In this document: positions 45,590-58,327 of the stretch, piece after piece | How the letters are laid out: the number at the start of each line of letters is the position of its first letter | How positions within the stretch are numbered: position 1 is the first letter of the stretch | Assembly: GCA_007570785.1 (NCBI GenBank) | Contig: ML661900.1 | Span: 8,688,039-8,752,038, forward strand | Source of the DNA: Antilocapra americana | Taxonomy: Eukaryota; Chordata; Mammalia; Artiodactyla; Antilocapridae | Length of the DNA stretch: 64,000 nucleotides | Direction of reading: 5' to 3' | Translations under genes and position numbers: made by a program | The notes under the pieces: model-generated | Seen by the model: the letters and a program-made list of their open reading frames with translations, nothing else | Told to the model about the DNA's origin: nothing | Database searches by the model: none

Positions 45590-47488
45590 AAGTTCTGGGA
45601 TTTATTCTATTGATCTGTATGTGGCTCTTTACCCATATTTTAAACATTAATATAGCCCACAATGCCTTCAAAATTGTCAGAAATCTGGCCACTGTGCTAA
45701 GCTGGACTTGGAGTGTAACTCGGTTACACCCTGGGGAGAGAATGAATATTAAAAGCAGCATGCACTAAAAAAGAAGTCCATTGGGAGAACAGCAAAATTC
45801 TGTTCTGCTTGGATCTGAGCTCAGTGACCCAGATGCAGCAGAGTCACCTAAGAGCTTCTGAAACAATCCTCTAACTTCCAGAGTGAACGGCAGGTAGGAC
45901 TTCAAACTCAGAAAATCATAGCTAACATGTGCAGAAAATGCTGAAAAATTGACATATATCATAAGGAATATATATGCACTGAATATACTTAAACATATGT
46001 TTGAAATTTTATTTTTAAAATAAATTACAGTAAAAAGCAAGCAAGCATATAAATGTATGTATATATGCATAGATGTTTGTATGTATACATAGATATGTAT
46101 GTGTATATATATAGTGCATTCATATCTATTTACCTTTGAGTTAAAATCAGTGTGTTCTCAATATTTAAAAAGTCTCTCAATCTATTTAAGATGTATACTC
46201 AGAATCTACCAATTATAGCATGTGTCAGAAAGCCATACATTGATTCAATGTGAAATTCAATGAAATGAAAGAAATGAAATTCAGTGAAATGAAAGGTTCA
46301 TTTTCTTGTTTTTCTCCAAATGGTCAGAGTCTTTTTTTTTTATATGTATTGACTCCTTGTTCTGCATCACAATTCTTCTCAACAAAGTACCTGAAACTCT
46401 CCAGACTTTTATAAAAAAAAAAAAAAAGTCCTTCGGATATGATATTTATTTTATAACAAAAAAAGAATCAATAAGAACTCTTTAGGATTAGAAGATTCAC
46501 CAATACTGGAGGGATTTAAAGGAGAGATTTTGTTACATTCTGCTGCCAGAAAGTCAGATTCAATTTGCTGCCACACTTTTGTTTTTGTTGTGGTTATCTT
46601 AAAGTTTCTGTGTAGTTGTAACTGAGAAGTGGAATTCCTAACAGCAAAAGAATCAAGAAAAAAGTTTCAAAAGAGTTCTAAAGGCTTCTGTGAAGAGAGA
46701 TTTCTGTCGAAATAAAAATACAAAGTCAAACTAGGGTAAGGGAGTCTTAGAAGCTTTGGCTCTGGGGAAACAACACCACAGGAAACACATGACAAAATAC
46801 ATGAAGAAAACAAGATTTTGTTAATCTTGATCTAAATTTAACAGGCAATATGCAGGTGGTGAAGCATTTTTTCAACTACCTATGGGTAATGAGGCTTCTC
46901 TTGACTACATATGAGTTTTCAGATCTTTAGTTATATGCCAGAAATTTCATACCTAAATTGGAATTAATATCTGTTATTTTACTTGTTAGCCATGATAGTT
47001 CAGTAACTAAACCTTAAGGAGGCATTTACCTACATTTAAGAAGCAAAATACAATTGTTAAAATATTTTTATTGACTTATAAAACCCAAGTCACATAGAAT
47101 CAGATAATTTGTTATAGGGATTTACATAGTGTTCTATTAACCCCTTAGAACTTATATTTAGTGTGCTATGAAGATACTTGAACAATACTGCTTAGGTTTG
47201 ATGTTGTTTAAAACTAAATTTTTATAATAGCCATACAGCATTACTGTCCCTAGGGAAGTACTTCTCTCTCCCATTCCTTTATAAATTGCTATAGTTTAGT
47301 AGTGATAATGAAATAATATTACAGTTCTCAGCACATTCAGCAAACATCAAGATGTCCTATTGACTGAACAATGTAGTGGTATGTAAATTTACTATTTGTC
47401 AGGGTCAACCTTGTTCCACATAGCAGCGGTGTTCTGAGATCTTCCTGGAATGACAGCAAAATATACTGAGTTATTCCATTTCATTTGC
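45590..47488. other. Mostly unique DNA with a TA/TG-rich patch
   Basis: TATG/TA-rich sequence is at 46052-46113 and a 15-base A-run near 46411-46426. A partial duplication of a gaaatgaaattca(a/g)tgaaatgaaag unit lies at about 46250-46296. A MER5-like hint near 45820-45880 is too weak to call. No gene. Confidence 0.5.
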
Positions 47489-47643
47489 TGACCCTATGGA
47501 CTATAGCCCACCAGGCTTCTGTCCATGGAATTTTCCAGGTAAGAATACTGGACTGAGTTACCATTTCCTACTCCAGGGAGTTGTCCCAACCCAGGGATCA
47601 AACCCACATCTCTCATGTCCCCTACTTTGGCAGGCAGGTTCTT
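47489..47643 (-). mobile_element. Bov-tA SINE, truncated at both ends
   Basis: Minus-strand body and part of the head ('aacctgcctgccaaagtagg'). It lacks the first ~25 bases of the head and the 3' end. It joins an MLT1 LTR fragment directly at 47643/47644. Confidence 0.8.
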
Positions 47644-47802
47644 ATGATAACATTGGGCCCACCCAGGTAATCCAGGATACTCTCCTGATCCCAGACTCTT
47701 TGAGCATAAACTCAAAGCCCCTTTTGAAATACAGGTAACATACTGATAGCTTTTAAAGATTAGGACATGGAATTCTTTGAGAGAAACCATTCTGCCTACA
47801 AC
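47644..47802 (-). mobile_element. MLT1-type LTR fragment
   Basis: On the plus strand 'aacattgggcccacccaggt', 'aatccaggatactctcctga' and 'aaaccattctgcctacaac' correspond to the reversed MLT1 LTR, as at 7018-7480. A small insertion or change lies in the middle. Confidence 0.6.
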
Positions 47803-47850
47803 ACCTGGGGGTCGCACAGAGTCAGACATGACTGAAGTGACTTAGCAGTT
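47803..47850 (+). mobile_element. Bov-A 3' terminal fragment
   Basis: About 48 bases of a SINE end ('gggggtcgcacagagtcaga' and 'catgactgaagtgacttagc') on the plus strand, immediately after the MLT1 end. Confidence 0.7.
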
Positions 47851-48019
47851 AGTAAACAATATTTGGCCAAGGATATGTCTCACGTAATTTTCCCTCTACT
47901 GTCTTAAAAACTTTATATATCCAGTATATATCTAAGTATCTACTATATCATAACTTGAAGGGATAAATTATATTTTGTTCATTTCCAGACAAAACCATCA
48001 TTTGTGTTGATTTGTCAAA

Positions 48020-48140
48020 TGATTAAATGAAGAAACTGAAGTTCAAAGGGGTTTTATGACTTATCCAAACCAATATTTAAATTGAAGCTACAGCTAGTTT
48101 TCAGAGCTTCTGAGATATTAATCAAAATTCTTTCCAATTT
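48020..48140 (-). mobile_element. MIR fragment
   Basis: On the plus strand the reversed MIR core 'gaagaaactgaagttcaaag' and 'acttatccaaaccaatattta' is visible. Strongly decayed. Confidence 0.45.
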
Positions 48141-48676
48141 ATTTCCCAGGGCTGACTGGTTGACCACATATGTTCTTCATAGTGTTGCTATAGTGATCAT
48201 GAGTTTATAAATACACAGGAAAATATGTAGTGATATAAGTTGCATACCATTATTACAGTAATTTTAATGTAAATTTCTCAGGATTGAAAACTTTCCAGAA
48301 ATAAATGAAAGTGTTTCACAAGAAAAGGTATAGAAAAATTCTCAACACAAAAATCATTTATATATTACTTCAGAGTAAGTCCCTATTTTTTGTCAGCATC
48401 AGATACACTGGAGTAGTATTCATTTAGACATAAAAATGTCAGATGTAAGTAGATGAATAAACAACAAAATTGAGTGTTCAGAAATTTTTTTCTGTCCTAT
48501 CTAATAATTTGCTGATGTTGAATAAATGAATAATTGAAAGTTGGAAAAACTTGGAGTCTTAGGGGAGAATGCAAATTTGGAAAAACTAAGGATATGATGA
48601 TTTCAGTATACTTACTAGAGCTGACAGTTAAGAAGCAGGAACCCTTTAAAGGTACTATTTTCAATAAAGTCTTTGT

Positions 48677-49697
48677 GTGTTCAGTTCATTAAGTCAGTCG
48701 TGTCCAACTTTTTGTGACCACAAGGATTGCAGCACACCAGGCTTCCCTGTCCATCACCAACTTCCAGAACTTACTAAAACTCATGTCCATTGAGTCAGTT
48801 ATGGCATCCAAACATCTCGTCCTCTGTCATTGCCTTCAGTCTTTCCCACTATCAGAGTCTTTTCCAGTGAATCAGTTCTTCGCATCAGGTGGCCAAAGTA
48901 TTCGAGTTTCAGCTTTAGCATCAGTCCTTCCAATGAATATTAAGGACTAATTTCCTTTAGGATAGACTGGTTGGATCTTCTTGCAGTCCAACGGACTCTC
49001 AAGAGTCTTCTCCAACAGCACAGTTCAAAAGCATCAATGCTTTGGCACTCAGCTTTCTTTATAGTCCAACTCTCACATCCGTATATGACCACTGGAAAAA
49101 CCATAGCCTTGACTAGATGGACCTTTGTTGGCAAAGAAATGTCTCTGCTTTTTAGTATGCTATCTAGGTTGGTCATAACTTTTCTTCCAAGGAGCAAAGG
49201 TCTTTTAATTTCACGGCCGCAGTCACCATGTGAAGTGATTTTGGAGCCCCCCAAAATAAAATCTGCCATTGTCTCTGCTGTTTCTTCATCTATTTGTCAC
49301 AAAGTGATGAGACTCGATGCCATGATCTTAGTTTTCTGAATGTTGAGTTTTAAGCTAGCTTTTTCACTTTCCTCTTTCACTTTCATCAAGAGGGTCTTTA
49401 GTTCTTCTTCACTTTCTGCCATAAGGGTGGTGTCATCTGCATATCTGAGGTTATTGATATTTCTCCCAGCAATTTTGATTCCAGCTTGTCCTTCTTCCAG
49501 CCTAGTGTTTCTCATGATGTACTCTGCATATAGTTAAATAAGCAGGGAGACAATATATAGCCTTGACATACTCCTTTCCCAATTTGGAACCAGTCTGTTG
49601 TTCCATGTCCAGTTCTAACTGTTGCTTCTTGACTGGCATACAGATTTCTCAGGAGGCAGATATGGTGATCTGGTATTCCTGTCTCTTTAAGAATTCC
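48677..49697 (-). mobile_element. BovB (RTE) LINE, 5'-truncated, copy 6
   Basis: Minus-strand BovB from within the RT to the 3' end. Long open pieces remain: 49297-49515, with the catalytic YADD at 49432-49443, and 48940-49269, with MTNLDSILKSRDISLPTK and YGCESWTIKKAE. A gap between them breaks the frame. About one third of the element remains. Confidence 0.94.
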
Positions 49698-49839
49698 AGG
49701 CTAAAGAGGCATAATTTGAGACATGAATATTCCAGGGTAAGTCCAGATTAGAATCCCAAGACCTTTAGTATGTGACTTGAATGTCACTCGGTGGAACCAG
49801 CTAGTGGGTTTTATTCACTATTTATCTGATATGCTTTTT

Positions 49840-50580
49840 AATTTTTAAAAAAAATTTAGTTTATTAAAGTATAGTTGATTTATAATATTATTTTCAGGTA
49901 TACAACATAATTATTCAATATTTTTATAATTTATATTTCATTAAAAGTTATTACAAGATAAAGGCTATAATTTTTATGTTATATAATATATCCTTGCCTC
50001 TAACCTATTTTATACATAGTAGTTTATGCATCTGAAACCCATAACCCATAATGTGGCCCTCCCAGATTTCCTTTCCCTACTGGTATTCACTAGTTTGTTT
50101 TCTATATCTGTGAGTCTGTTTCTGTTTTGCTGTATACCATCATTTGTATTATTTTTTAGATTCCACATATAAGTAATATCACATTTCTCTTTCTCTGTCT
50201 AGCTTTTTGACTAAGCATAATATTCTCTAGGTCTATCCATGTTGCTGCAAAAGGCAGAAATCATTCTTTATAATCAATATTCCATTATATATATAATATG
50301 CCATTATACACACATACACACACTCACACACCACAGATCCTTTATCCATTCATCTGTTGATGGACACATGGATTGGTTCCATATCTTGACTATTGTAAAT
50401 GATGCTGCTATGAACATTGGATGTATGTATCTTTTAAAATTGCTTTTTTTGTTTTTTTCTGGATGTATACCCAGGAGTGGAATTACTGGGTCATATAATG
50501 GTTCTATTTCTAGCTTTTTCAGAAATTTAAATACTGTTTTCCATAGTGGCTGCACAATTTACATTCCCACCAACAGTGTA
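49840..50580 (-). mobile_element. L1 3' end and ORF2 C-terminus (left part)
   Basis: Plus-strand reading 'aagtatagttgatttataat', 'ctctaggtctatccatgttg', 'ggaattactgggtcatataa' and 'ccatagtggctgcacaattt' is the reverse of an artiodactyl L1. A CA-rich patch (50308-50332) lies inside. A Bov-tA interrupts the L1. Confidence 0.82.
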
Positions 50581-50585
50581 GGAAG

Positions 50586-50793
50586 TGAAGTGTTAGTCAC
50601 TCAGTCAGGTCCAACTCTTTGTGACCCCATGGACTATAGCTTGCCAGGCTCCTCTGTCCATGGGATTCTCCAGGCAAAAATATTAGAGTGGGTTGCCAAT
50701 CCCTTCTCCAGGGGATCTTCCCAATCCAGGAATCAAACCCATGTTTCCTGCACTGTAGGCAAATTTTTACCATGTGAGCTACTCCGGAAGGAT
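50586..50793 (-). mobile_element. Bov-tA SINE inside L1
   Basis: Complete minus-strand Bov-tA, with the head at about 50793 and the 3' end at 50586. The L1 reading 'caacagtgtagga' before it resumes after it with 'atgccaacatttgttatttg'. The exact target duplication is ambiguous, because the SINE end itself contains ggaag. Confidence 0.9.
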
Positions 50794-50796
50794 TCA

Positions 50797-50855
50797 CTTT
50801 TTTACACATCATGCCAACATTTGTTATTTGTGGACTTTTTTATGATAGCCATTCC
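50797..50855 (-). mobile_element. L1 (right part after the SINE)
   Basis: Short continuation of the L1 ('catttgttatttgtggactt', 'atgatagccattcc' on the plus strand), ending where another L1 3' end starts. Confidence 0.65.
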
Positions 50856-50945
50856 CTAGACATATAGTTGATTTACAGTATTAGTTTCAGGTGTACAACA
50901 CAGTGATTCAGTGTTTTTATAGTTTATACTACTAGCTGGATTTTC
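50856..50945 (-). mobile_element. L1 3' terminal fragment
   Basis: A second L1 terminus in the same orientation ('catatagttgatttacagta', 'ttcaggtgtacaacacagtg'). Confidence 0.65.
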
Positions 50946-51900
50946 CCTTTTCTGTAAATTCTTAATTTTTTTCCACCTACAGAAGACCCTTTAACATTTC
51001 AGGGTAGGTTTAATATTGGTGAGTTCTTAGTTTTTGCTTCTCAGAGAAGTTCTTTATCTCTTCTGTTCTACTTGATAATCTTTCTGAGTAAAGTATACTA
51101 GGTTGTAGGGTTTCCCCTTTCAGCACTTTGGATACATCCCGCTACTCCCTGGCCTGCTAAACTTCTGCCGAGCAATCAGCTTATATGCGCTGTTCGCTTG
51201 TGTAGGCCACCACAGATCTACGATGTGCTACCTGTTCGGACATGTGTGGCTCTACTCAGACAGTTTTGGGTGCAAGTTCCATTTCTCTCTCACAGCCAAC
51301 CCCTGACCCGGTCTTCTCCACCCCTACCCTGTTGTGGAATCACTCTGTATGGCAAGTGGGCTTGCATGGCCTCCTGCCATGTGTCAGGGGTGAGTTGTGG
51401 TGGAGTGGCTGCCATCAGAGATCTAGGTTGCTTCTGATGTGGTGCCTCTCTGAGCACCAGCCATGGCCACTGCTGCCCCACCCAGGCGCCACCCTGGGAC
51501 CGGGTCACCTCTGCATCCCACAACTGAGTCTTTTCCCTAGTTGTATCTCAGTGGTCCCCCAACCAGACAAGAAAGCTTGTCTTCCCTGCATAGAACCCCA
51601 GGACTGGGGCACCCTACCTGTGGCTTGTATTGCTTGCTCCCCAGGACAGATGTCCTTCCTTGTTAACTTCCCCTTCCTCAGAGTCCCCTCCCAGGGACAT
51701 GAGTCCTAATGTGATCACTTTTGCTCCCTTCACACCCATTGACATATGCATCTTACTTAGAGCCTTGGTTGTATAAGAATCCTTTGTCAAGTTTCCACTT
51801 AGTTTTCTGTTACTATTGTTCCACAAGTAGGTGTATTGTTGAGGTTTTCATGGTGGGAAGTGAGTTCCACCTTCTTTCATTCCTTCAACTTAATCTGAAC
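50946..51900 (-). mobile_element. L1 5' region (5'UTR-like), old
   Basis: The part near 51060-51190 ('agcactttggatacatcccg', 'ctaaacttctgccgagcaat') and the GC-richer 51190-51720 block resemble the reversed 5'UTR of an old artiodactyl L1. It ends near 51895, where the 5' end of such elements is expected. GC content is clearly above its surroundings, which explains the 155-codon open frame 51242-51709. The assignment is from memory of the consensus. Confidence 0.45.
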
Positions 51901-53970
51901 CCCGATCTTCACTTCATTTTTAATCCCAGGGAGTAGTCACACTGCAGAGAGGTGTGTGCTTTTTCAGCAGACAAATAAGACTAGTCTTCATCCCAGGAAG
52001 AATTCTCTCTGGAGCTCCATTTAACACTGTGTTTTTCATCTGGATGCTCCGAAGACCTATTAGGGCCTAGGGTACAACAAATTAGGCATGATGACCTCCA
52101 GCTTTGCTGCTTACAGCAAGGACATGCCTCTGTGTTAGTCTGTGGGGAAGGGTAAAATGTCTTTGGTGTTTAAAAGGAAAGAAAGAAGAAGAGAAAAGAA
52201 AAAAGAAATTCCTCTTACTTTTGCATTGTATATTACCAAGACAAAGTGATAGAGTATCTCTAGTCTTCTACATAAACATCCTTTGTCTGACTTTTATTGA
52301 CTTTTCGCCTTCAAGATCATTAAACACAATTTAACTTGCTACCAATTTTGCCTCTGTGAAAGAGTTCGTTCTTAGTCAGCCCTAGAACTCTTGGGGGAAT
52401 TTTATATCTAATAAGAATATCCATTAAACATGTTTAATGAAAGTTGACAGCTAAGTATGATATATGAAGCACATTTTTTTTTCCCTCCTACTGAAATGAT
52501 CCCGGATTGACACAAAGTAGATCTCCAGGGTTAATCTTCAGGAAAATTCTGAAAGACAAACAGAAGACTCTGCCAGTGCTAGGATGTCATAAGGATATGA
52601 TTTTAATAGAATAACCATAGTTGAAATGCCATTGGCTTAATACATTTAGAATGAGCCAAAGCGTTGAAAGCCTCTTTCTTTTTATTTTTCATTTGTGCCT
52701 GGAGATGGCATATTAATCTGTACAGGTCTCTGCAGATCATTTTCAAGAGAAATTTAACATAGAGGGACACATTATCAAGCAGAATTTAAGATCAGGAATG
52801 CAACTTTTATGAACTTAATAATGTCATCATTTGTTTGAAACCAAGTTGTTCATTTTCTGTTGCATAGATTTCATTCTGACCTTAATAAGAAAATAGCACA
52901 TCCCTCTGTGTGTGTTTTTTCCTGTGAAGTTGTAATATTAAAAAAGCATAAATCAAACTTGTTTTGATAGATGAACAACACAATTTTGTAACAGGATAGA
53001 AACTGGAAAAAAAAAAAGAAAGAAAGACTGTATAGCTGATAAAAGATGAGTTGAACAGGAGGATTGATGTTAGAGCTGAAGGCAGCATTAGAGATTAGAT
53101 GCTCATTGGCTTTTCAGCAAGCCTGGTGACTCATTCTACATAAATGAAGTTTGTGATATGTAATGAAAAGCTTTCTATCTTCACTGCAAGCAAATTAGCA
53201 GGTATTTTGCGGCAGGAATGTTAATGTTATCTTGCATTTGTTTCTGAGCAGGAACACATTAACAGAGCAGGTTTGAAAAGAATTTCACTTTTATAACATC
53301 AGGTGCTGAAGGTATTAGAACAAGGTCACCTCTGTAAAGTAATGAGGGAAAATTAGGTTATAAACCTGCAGTGCCTAAAAATATATTCAGTCTGCTCTGC
53401 AGAGTGAATGCAATATAGAATTGCCCCAAATCTGGCTAATTTTCTTTTACTCCAAATAACACTGAGGCCACAAACTGAATCCAAAGAGTTAAATAATAGA
53501 GCAAGACACTGTAGAGGAGGATCACTGGGGCTCATAATAGGGAAGCAGTCAAAATCAGTAGTGTTTAAATAACTATATATACACAAAACAGTTCATGACT
53601 TATAAAGTAGGACATTTGGAATGTTTTATGCAATAAACCTCAGAGGTCTACATTTCTGTTTGGAAGAAAGCAAAGAAAGGCAAATGAAAGACAAAGGTAA
53701 AACATTGCTTGTCTTTGATGATAGTTAGAACATAAAAGGAAGTTGAGTGGTTGCTGGGAATATTATCACAATTAAAAGCTAGAAGATAAAATGACAATAA
53801 AGTTCTTGAAAAGCGGGGTAATGGGAGTATGAATGATTCTACTCCTTTTGGAATACATATAAGAAGCCGGATGGATAAAGTGTATACAGAAGACCCAGCA
53901 GATCTGGGTAGTCAGGTCTTGGGCAGGATATCATCTTATATGATGGACCATTAAGACACCAATGGCCTGA
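51901..53970. other. Unique DNA, repeat-poor
   Basis: No gene or recognisable repeat. Several A/T-rich non-repetitive stretches lie between 52600 and 53300. Whether they are conserved between species cannot be judged here. Confidence 0.5.
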
Positions 53971-53974
53971 CTTT

Positions 53975-54090
53975 GTTTTTAATTAATTAATTAATTTTTA
54001 ATTGAAGGATAATTGCTTTATAGAATTTTGCTGTTTTCTGTCAAACCTCAACTTGAATCAGCCATAGGTATACATATTTGAATAATCATG
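53975..54090 (-). mobile_element. L1 3' terminal fragment
   Basis: The plus strand starts with AATT repeats, then 'attgaaggataattgctttat' and 'gaatcagccataggtataca', the reversed L1-BT-type 3' end. About 115 bases. Confidence 0.75.
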
Positions 54091-54599
54091 CTTACACATT
54101 TTCCAAGATTAGGACTAGACAAGATGGTATAGTTTCTCACCTTGCCCTAAATATCATCAACCCACATGCCTGACCTCCAGTCTCCTGGACTGTAGCTTTG
54201 TCTTTTTATTTATTTCTGCAACTAAACTAAAGCTTGCTGTGATTCACTTCATTTTGTCCAAATATGATGAGACTATATAGGTTAATTAAAATATAACAAA
54301 TCAACCCTGACCTCAATCTGCAAAAGTCCTTCAGAGTAACATAACATTTTACCTAAGTAATTACCTATAAGCAGAAAGGTGAAAGGAAGAGTGTTTTGAG
54401 TAGCAGTTGATAACATTTTTGTTGATTTAAAATTTAATTTTAATAAGAATTCAAATGTAAGTGAAAATAAATTGATGGCTATGATAGCCACTTATTAAAA
54501 AACCAGTGGACCAGAATCAGTGACTGGTTCATATTGGTTGTATCCAACATGGAACTTCGTAGGTCTGGAATTTAGATGAGTTAATTTGTTGACCTAATA

Positions 54600-54745
54600 A
54601 AGGATTAATTGTCTTACCCAACTTTTTATTTTATAGGCAAAAAAATATGAGACTTGGAAAGATGAAACTTGGAAACATGAAATGACTCACCCAGATTCAC
54701 AAGGTAATTATTGATAGAGTTATAAAAGATTTGAACATAGATCTT
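54600..54745 (-). mobile_element. MIR-like fragment
   Basis: The plus strand carries 'ttttataggcaaaaaaatatg' and 'gactcacccagattcacaag', a decayed version of the reversed MIR core and 3' region. A second, weaker patch of the same kind is at 55210-55330. Confidence 0.4.
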
Positions 54746-54804
54746 TAGATTTATTTCTATTTATTTTATTGACTAATAAATAATTTTATTTATTTTATTG
54801 ACTA

Positions 54805-54925
54805 ATGCAGCATGCTTCTCAAGCCTGGCTGGGTTTTGTTATCACTAATTCAGGCACTACTCCAGGCCAATTAAATTCAGACTCTCTGGGGAAAAGGTAC
54901 ACCATGCAAATTTTTATAACTCTTC
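54805..54925. mobile_element. MER5-type hAT fragment
   Basis: 'gcatgcttctcaagcctggc', 'ggccaattaaattcagactc' and 'tctctggggaaa' blocks follow the MER5 (hAT-Charlie) non-autonomous DNA transposon order. Termini are not preserved. Confidence 0.45.
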
Positions 54926-55024
54926 TCTTAATGTAAGGCAGAGAAGGACTGAGAGACACTGGACCATTTTGGAGTTCCATTAGGAAATGTTGCAATTCCT
55001 TTAGCCCAGGACTGGAGTGCAGTT

Positions 55025-55053
55025 TTGGGCTTCCCAGGTGGTACTAGTGGTAA
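55025..55053 (+). mobile_element. Isolated Bov-tA head
   Basis: Only the first ~29 bases of a Bov-tA ('gggcttcccaggtggtacta' and onward to gtggtaaa) are present, followed by A-rich unrelated sequence. Confidence 0.6.
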
Positions 55054-57330
55054 AAAATATGAACAAAAAATATTGAGAGGAAAAACTTATCAGGGTCCAT
55101 TTAATGGTTAGCATAGAAATTGCCCTGTATATGTCTCCAGTGTTTCTGTCATGTATTCAGTAAACAGCAGGACATGTATCCAAAGAACCAGTGTTAAGGT
55201 AACGCCGATCTCATTTTTGAAGCCATCTTTAAAATGAGAGGTCTGGCAAGATGAAACTCGGGAAATAAATCAATGCTTGTCTCAAGGTTATAGAGTAACT
55301 CGGGAACTATTTGAGCTCTAGTGATTACAAGATCAGAAGATTAAAACATAACCCTGCGGGTGTGCTTTAGGAACCATTCCCTCTGAGGATAGATGGGAGA
55401 TTTATGATTGAGTTGAAATCACTTTTGATTGGAAATAATTCTAACTCAGGAAGAACATTAAAGCAGAAATGGCGGGAAGAGCACTGTCAGAGGGAACATG
55501 TTCTTTATTCACATTCTAAAGGCTACCATTTACCACTGAAAAAATAGGAACTATTTAATAAATTAATGTGACAGTTAATGGGTAAGTTAACAACCAAAAT
55601 CATATTACTACTGACTCTGCTTAGGACAAGTTAAGGGATGGGATCAGACAAAGATGATCAAGGTGGTCCTGGAACTTGAAAGCTTAGCTATGACTCAAAC
55701 ATGACAGCTGTTTGAAAAGTGAAATAGCAAAAGAAAAGATAATTTAGTCTAATGCTTTAATAGATGATCACTTAAAAGGCACTTATGAAGTCAGATGAAT
55801 GTTTAGAAAATAAGTACTTTTGGGGGTTTAGAGGCAAAGAGAACAAAGGTTCCCAAATGACCATTTTTCAGATAAAATCTAAGTGCCTTATACCTTGGAG
55901 AATGTAGATCCTTATTTATTTTTCCATTGCCTGGGGTTTTGAGGGGTTTTTGTTTGTTTTTTAGTTTTACTGTTTATTATTTTCTAATTAATGTTTAGCT
56001 CTTCATGCTGGGGTGGGGGAAGAGGAGAGAAAGGATATTAAGTTTTGAAACTAGCCTTTCTGACCTAGGCTTCCTCAACTTTAAACAAGAGAAAAGACAC
56101 ACATGGATGCTTATCTGTATGTCAAATTTACCAATACAATTCCCTTGCCCTCTCTTGTTTGATTCAGAACTTCCTGTCTATATGAGATAGTGCACGCTAG
56201 CTAAACTTATTATGGTAGTCATTCCACAGTATATATAAGTCACATCATTATGCTATACAGCTTAAATTTGTACAGTGATATATGTCAATTATATTTCAAT
56301 AAAGTTAGGAAAAAATAAGTAAAAACTTTCTCTAAAAATGGTATAAATTATTGCAAACAATTATGTCTGATTATATATTTAAAGATAGTTATGACTTTAT
56401 TTACGTTCCACAGGATTTAAAGAGGATTCCTAAGGAAGAAAATGGTGAATTAAAAGAAATATAATGTGATACTATATTTATAGGCACTGTGATATATGGC
56501 TGTATATTGGCTTATTCATTTTTTAAGCCACTCTATAAAAGTGAATTGAAAACAATAAATAAGTACTACTAGGGCCAGATATTGTGATTGCTCCAGGGTA
56601 AAGATGAAATTTGATCTCTCACTGAATGGAGCAATAATATTATGTTTAAGAATAATATAGGCCCAGAACTAAGTAAAATGCAAGACACAGTGTCATAGGA
56701 AAGGTAAAATTATTCAGCATCTATCAAACCTGGTCCTCTTTCAGTGTTCCTTATTAGAGAGAATGGGAGCTATTCAATTTTTATGTCAAATACATAGGAA
56801 GTAACATTAAAATCCCACGGTACCTCAGCTTCCATTCTTAGCCATTGGCAAGTTGTCCATAATTCATATTCAATTTTTTGTATATTCTTATGTCTTTACT
56901 CCATTTCATGTATTTCTCCTCAAGTTAAACTTAGGTTTATCTCCCACTTGCACTAATATAAATACAGTAAGTAACCTCCTAACTAATCTCCCTACATATG
57001 TTCAATGAGAATAATCTTTTCAAAATGCATATCTGGTCATATCCCACCCTCGTTAAATTTCATGAGGATAGTTTCTGTCTCTGCAGTTCATTATATCTTT
57101 AGCAGCTAACATACTGTCAGACACAAAATAAATGCTCAATAAATAATTTCAATAAATAAATGAATTGTAAAGTTGGGAGAAGTATCTTAATACGAATTCT
57201 CAACAATTATGAAACACTAACCCAAATTTGAGTCACTGTTTAGCCTATTGTTGAGGGGGTTGGTCACACAAAACTTCAAGGACTTAGATTAGTTGACAAA
57301 GTCCCATTAGTGATTCATAATGTGTCCTAA
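55054..57330. other. Mostly unique DNA
   Basis: No gene. A possible L2 3' end lies at about 57000-57165 (plus strand, ending in 'aaataaatgctcaataaata'). The frame 56005-56190 shows no domain. Confidence 0.45.
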
Positions 57331-57533
57331 GTATCCCTGGTGGCTCAGATGGTAAAGTCTGCCTGCAGTGTGGGAGACCTAGGTTCAGTTCCTGGGTTGG
57401 GAAGTTCCTCTGGAGTGGGAAAAAGCACCCCACTCCAGCACCCTCGCTGGAAAATCCCATGGACAGAGGAACCTGGTAGGCTACAAGTCCATGGGGTCCC
57501 AAAGAGCTGGACACAACTGAGCAACTTCATTTA
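57331..57533 (+). mobile_element. Bov-tA SINE
   Basis: Plus-strand head ('gtatccctggtggctcagat'), body and 'gagctggacacaactgagca' end. It covers the overlapping frames at 57284-57591, which are not genes. Confidence 0.92.
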
Positions 57534-58317
57534 CTATATATGCTTATTTTATAAATATCTGCATATAAAGATAAACCTGCATGTATGTTAATAAATCTAA
57601 ATATATAAGCACATTTTCATCTAAAGTCCACCTAAAGGGAAATGGGTGGAAATTATGTCACAAAGAATATTATTGGTACTGTAATAAACACTTAGTGAAA
57701 TAAGAAAGTAGTTTTCCTGTTTATAGTGTAGAAGTCATTTACAGATTTTAGCCATTTATTATATATTTCCCTTTTTCCTCCCACGGAGCACCCAGATTTC
57801 TCTCTGTGAACAACTCTTCTGTTACTTTCACTCTTGCTGATTTGATGGTTGTTGACTCCTTTCCCACTTCTGGAATTAAGTGTTGCTTTCTCTTGGCCAG
57901 AGTAATTGTTTAAAGGAGGGGTGACTGACCCAGTCAGAACTAGTGAGTTGTAATTGTATATCCACTTGGACTATACAGTTTGAATTAGAGGATACATAAC
58001 TGAAGTCATTGCATCCATTTTGGGACCACAAAGGGAATTCCTATCAAAGAATGTAGCCAACATAAAAAATGCACAGCTAAGTGAGAAAGATCAAGTCCTG
58101 TTAACAATATGTGAGCTCTTGGATCTTGGCAAGTTGGAACCGGATATATTCTGTACATGAACTAGTAAAGTCATTTTTAAATTAACTTGTTTGGGTTGGT
58201 TTTTTGCCACTGACAAAGAAGAAACACTTATAGTATCATGTAGCTTCCATATTCCCTGGGTGGCTGGGATGTAATTGTTCATCCTAAGCAACTGGTTTCC
58301 TCTTTGAAATGTGGTAA
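57534..58317. other. Unique DNA
   Basis: Nothing recognisable between two SINEs. Confidence 0.5.
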
Positions 58318-58327
58318 GTTGTATTCT

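Noticed and set aside
51242..51709. 155-codon plus-strand frame in GC-rich DNA
   Set aside because: It lies in an L1 5'UTR-like block, overlaps open frames on the other strand and in another plus frame, and has no domain. High GC lowers stop frequency.
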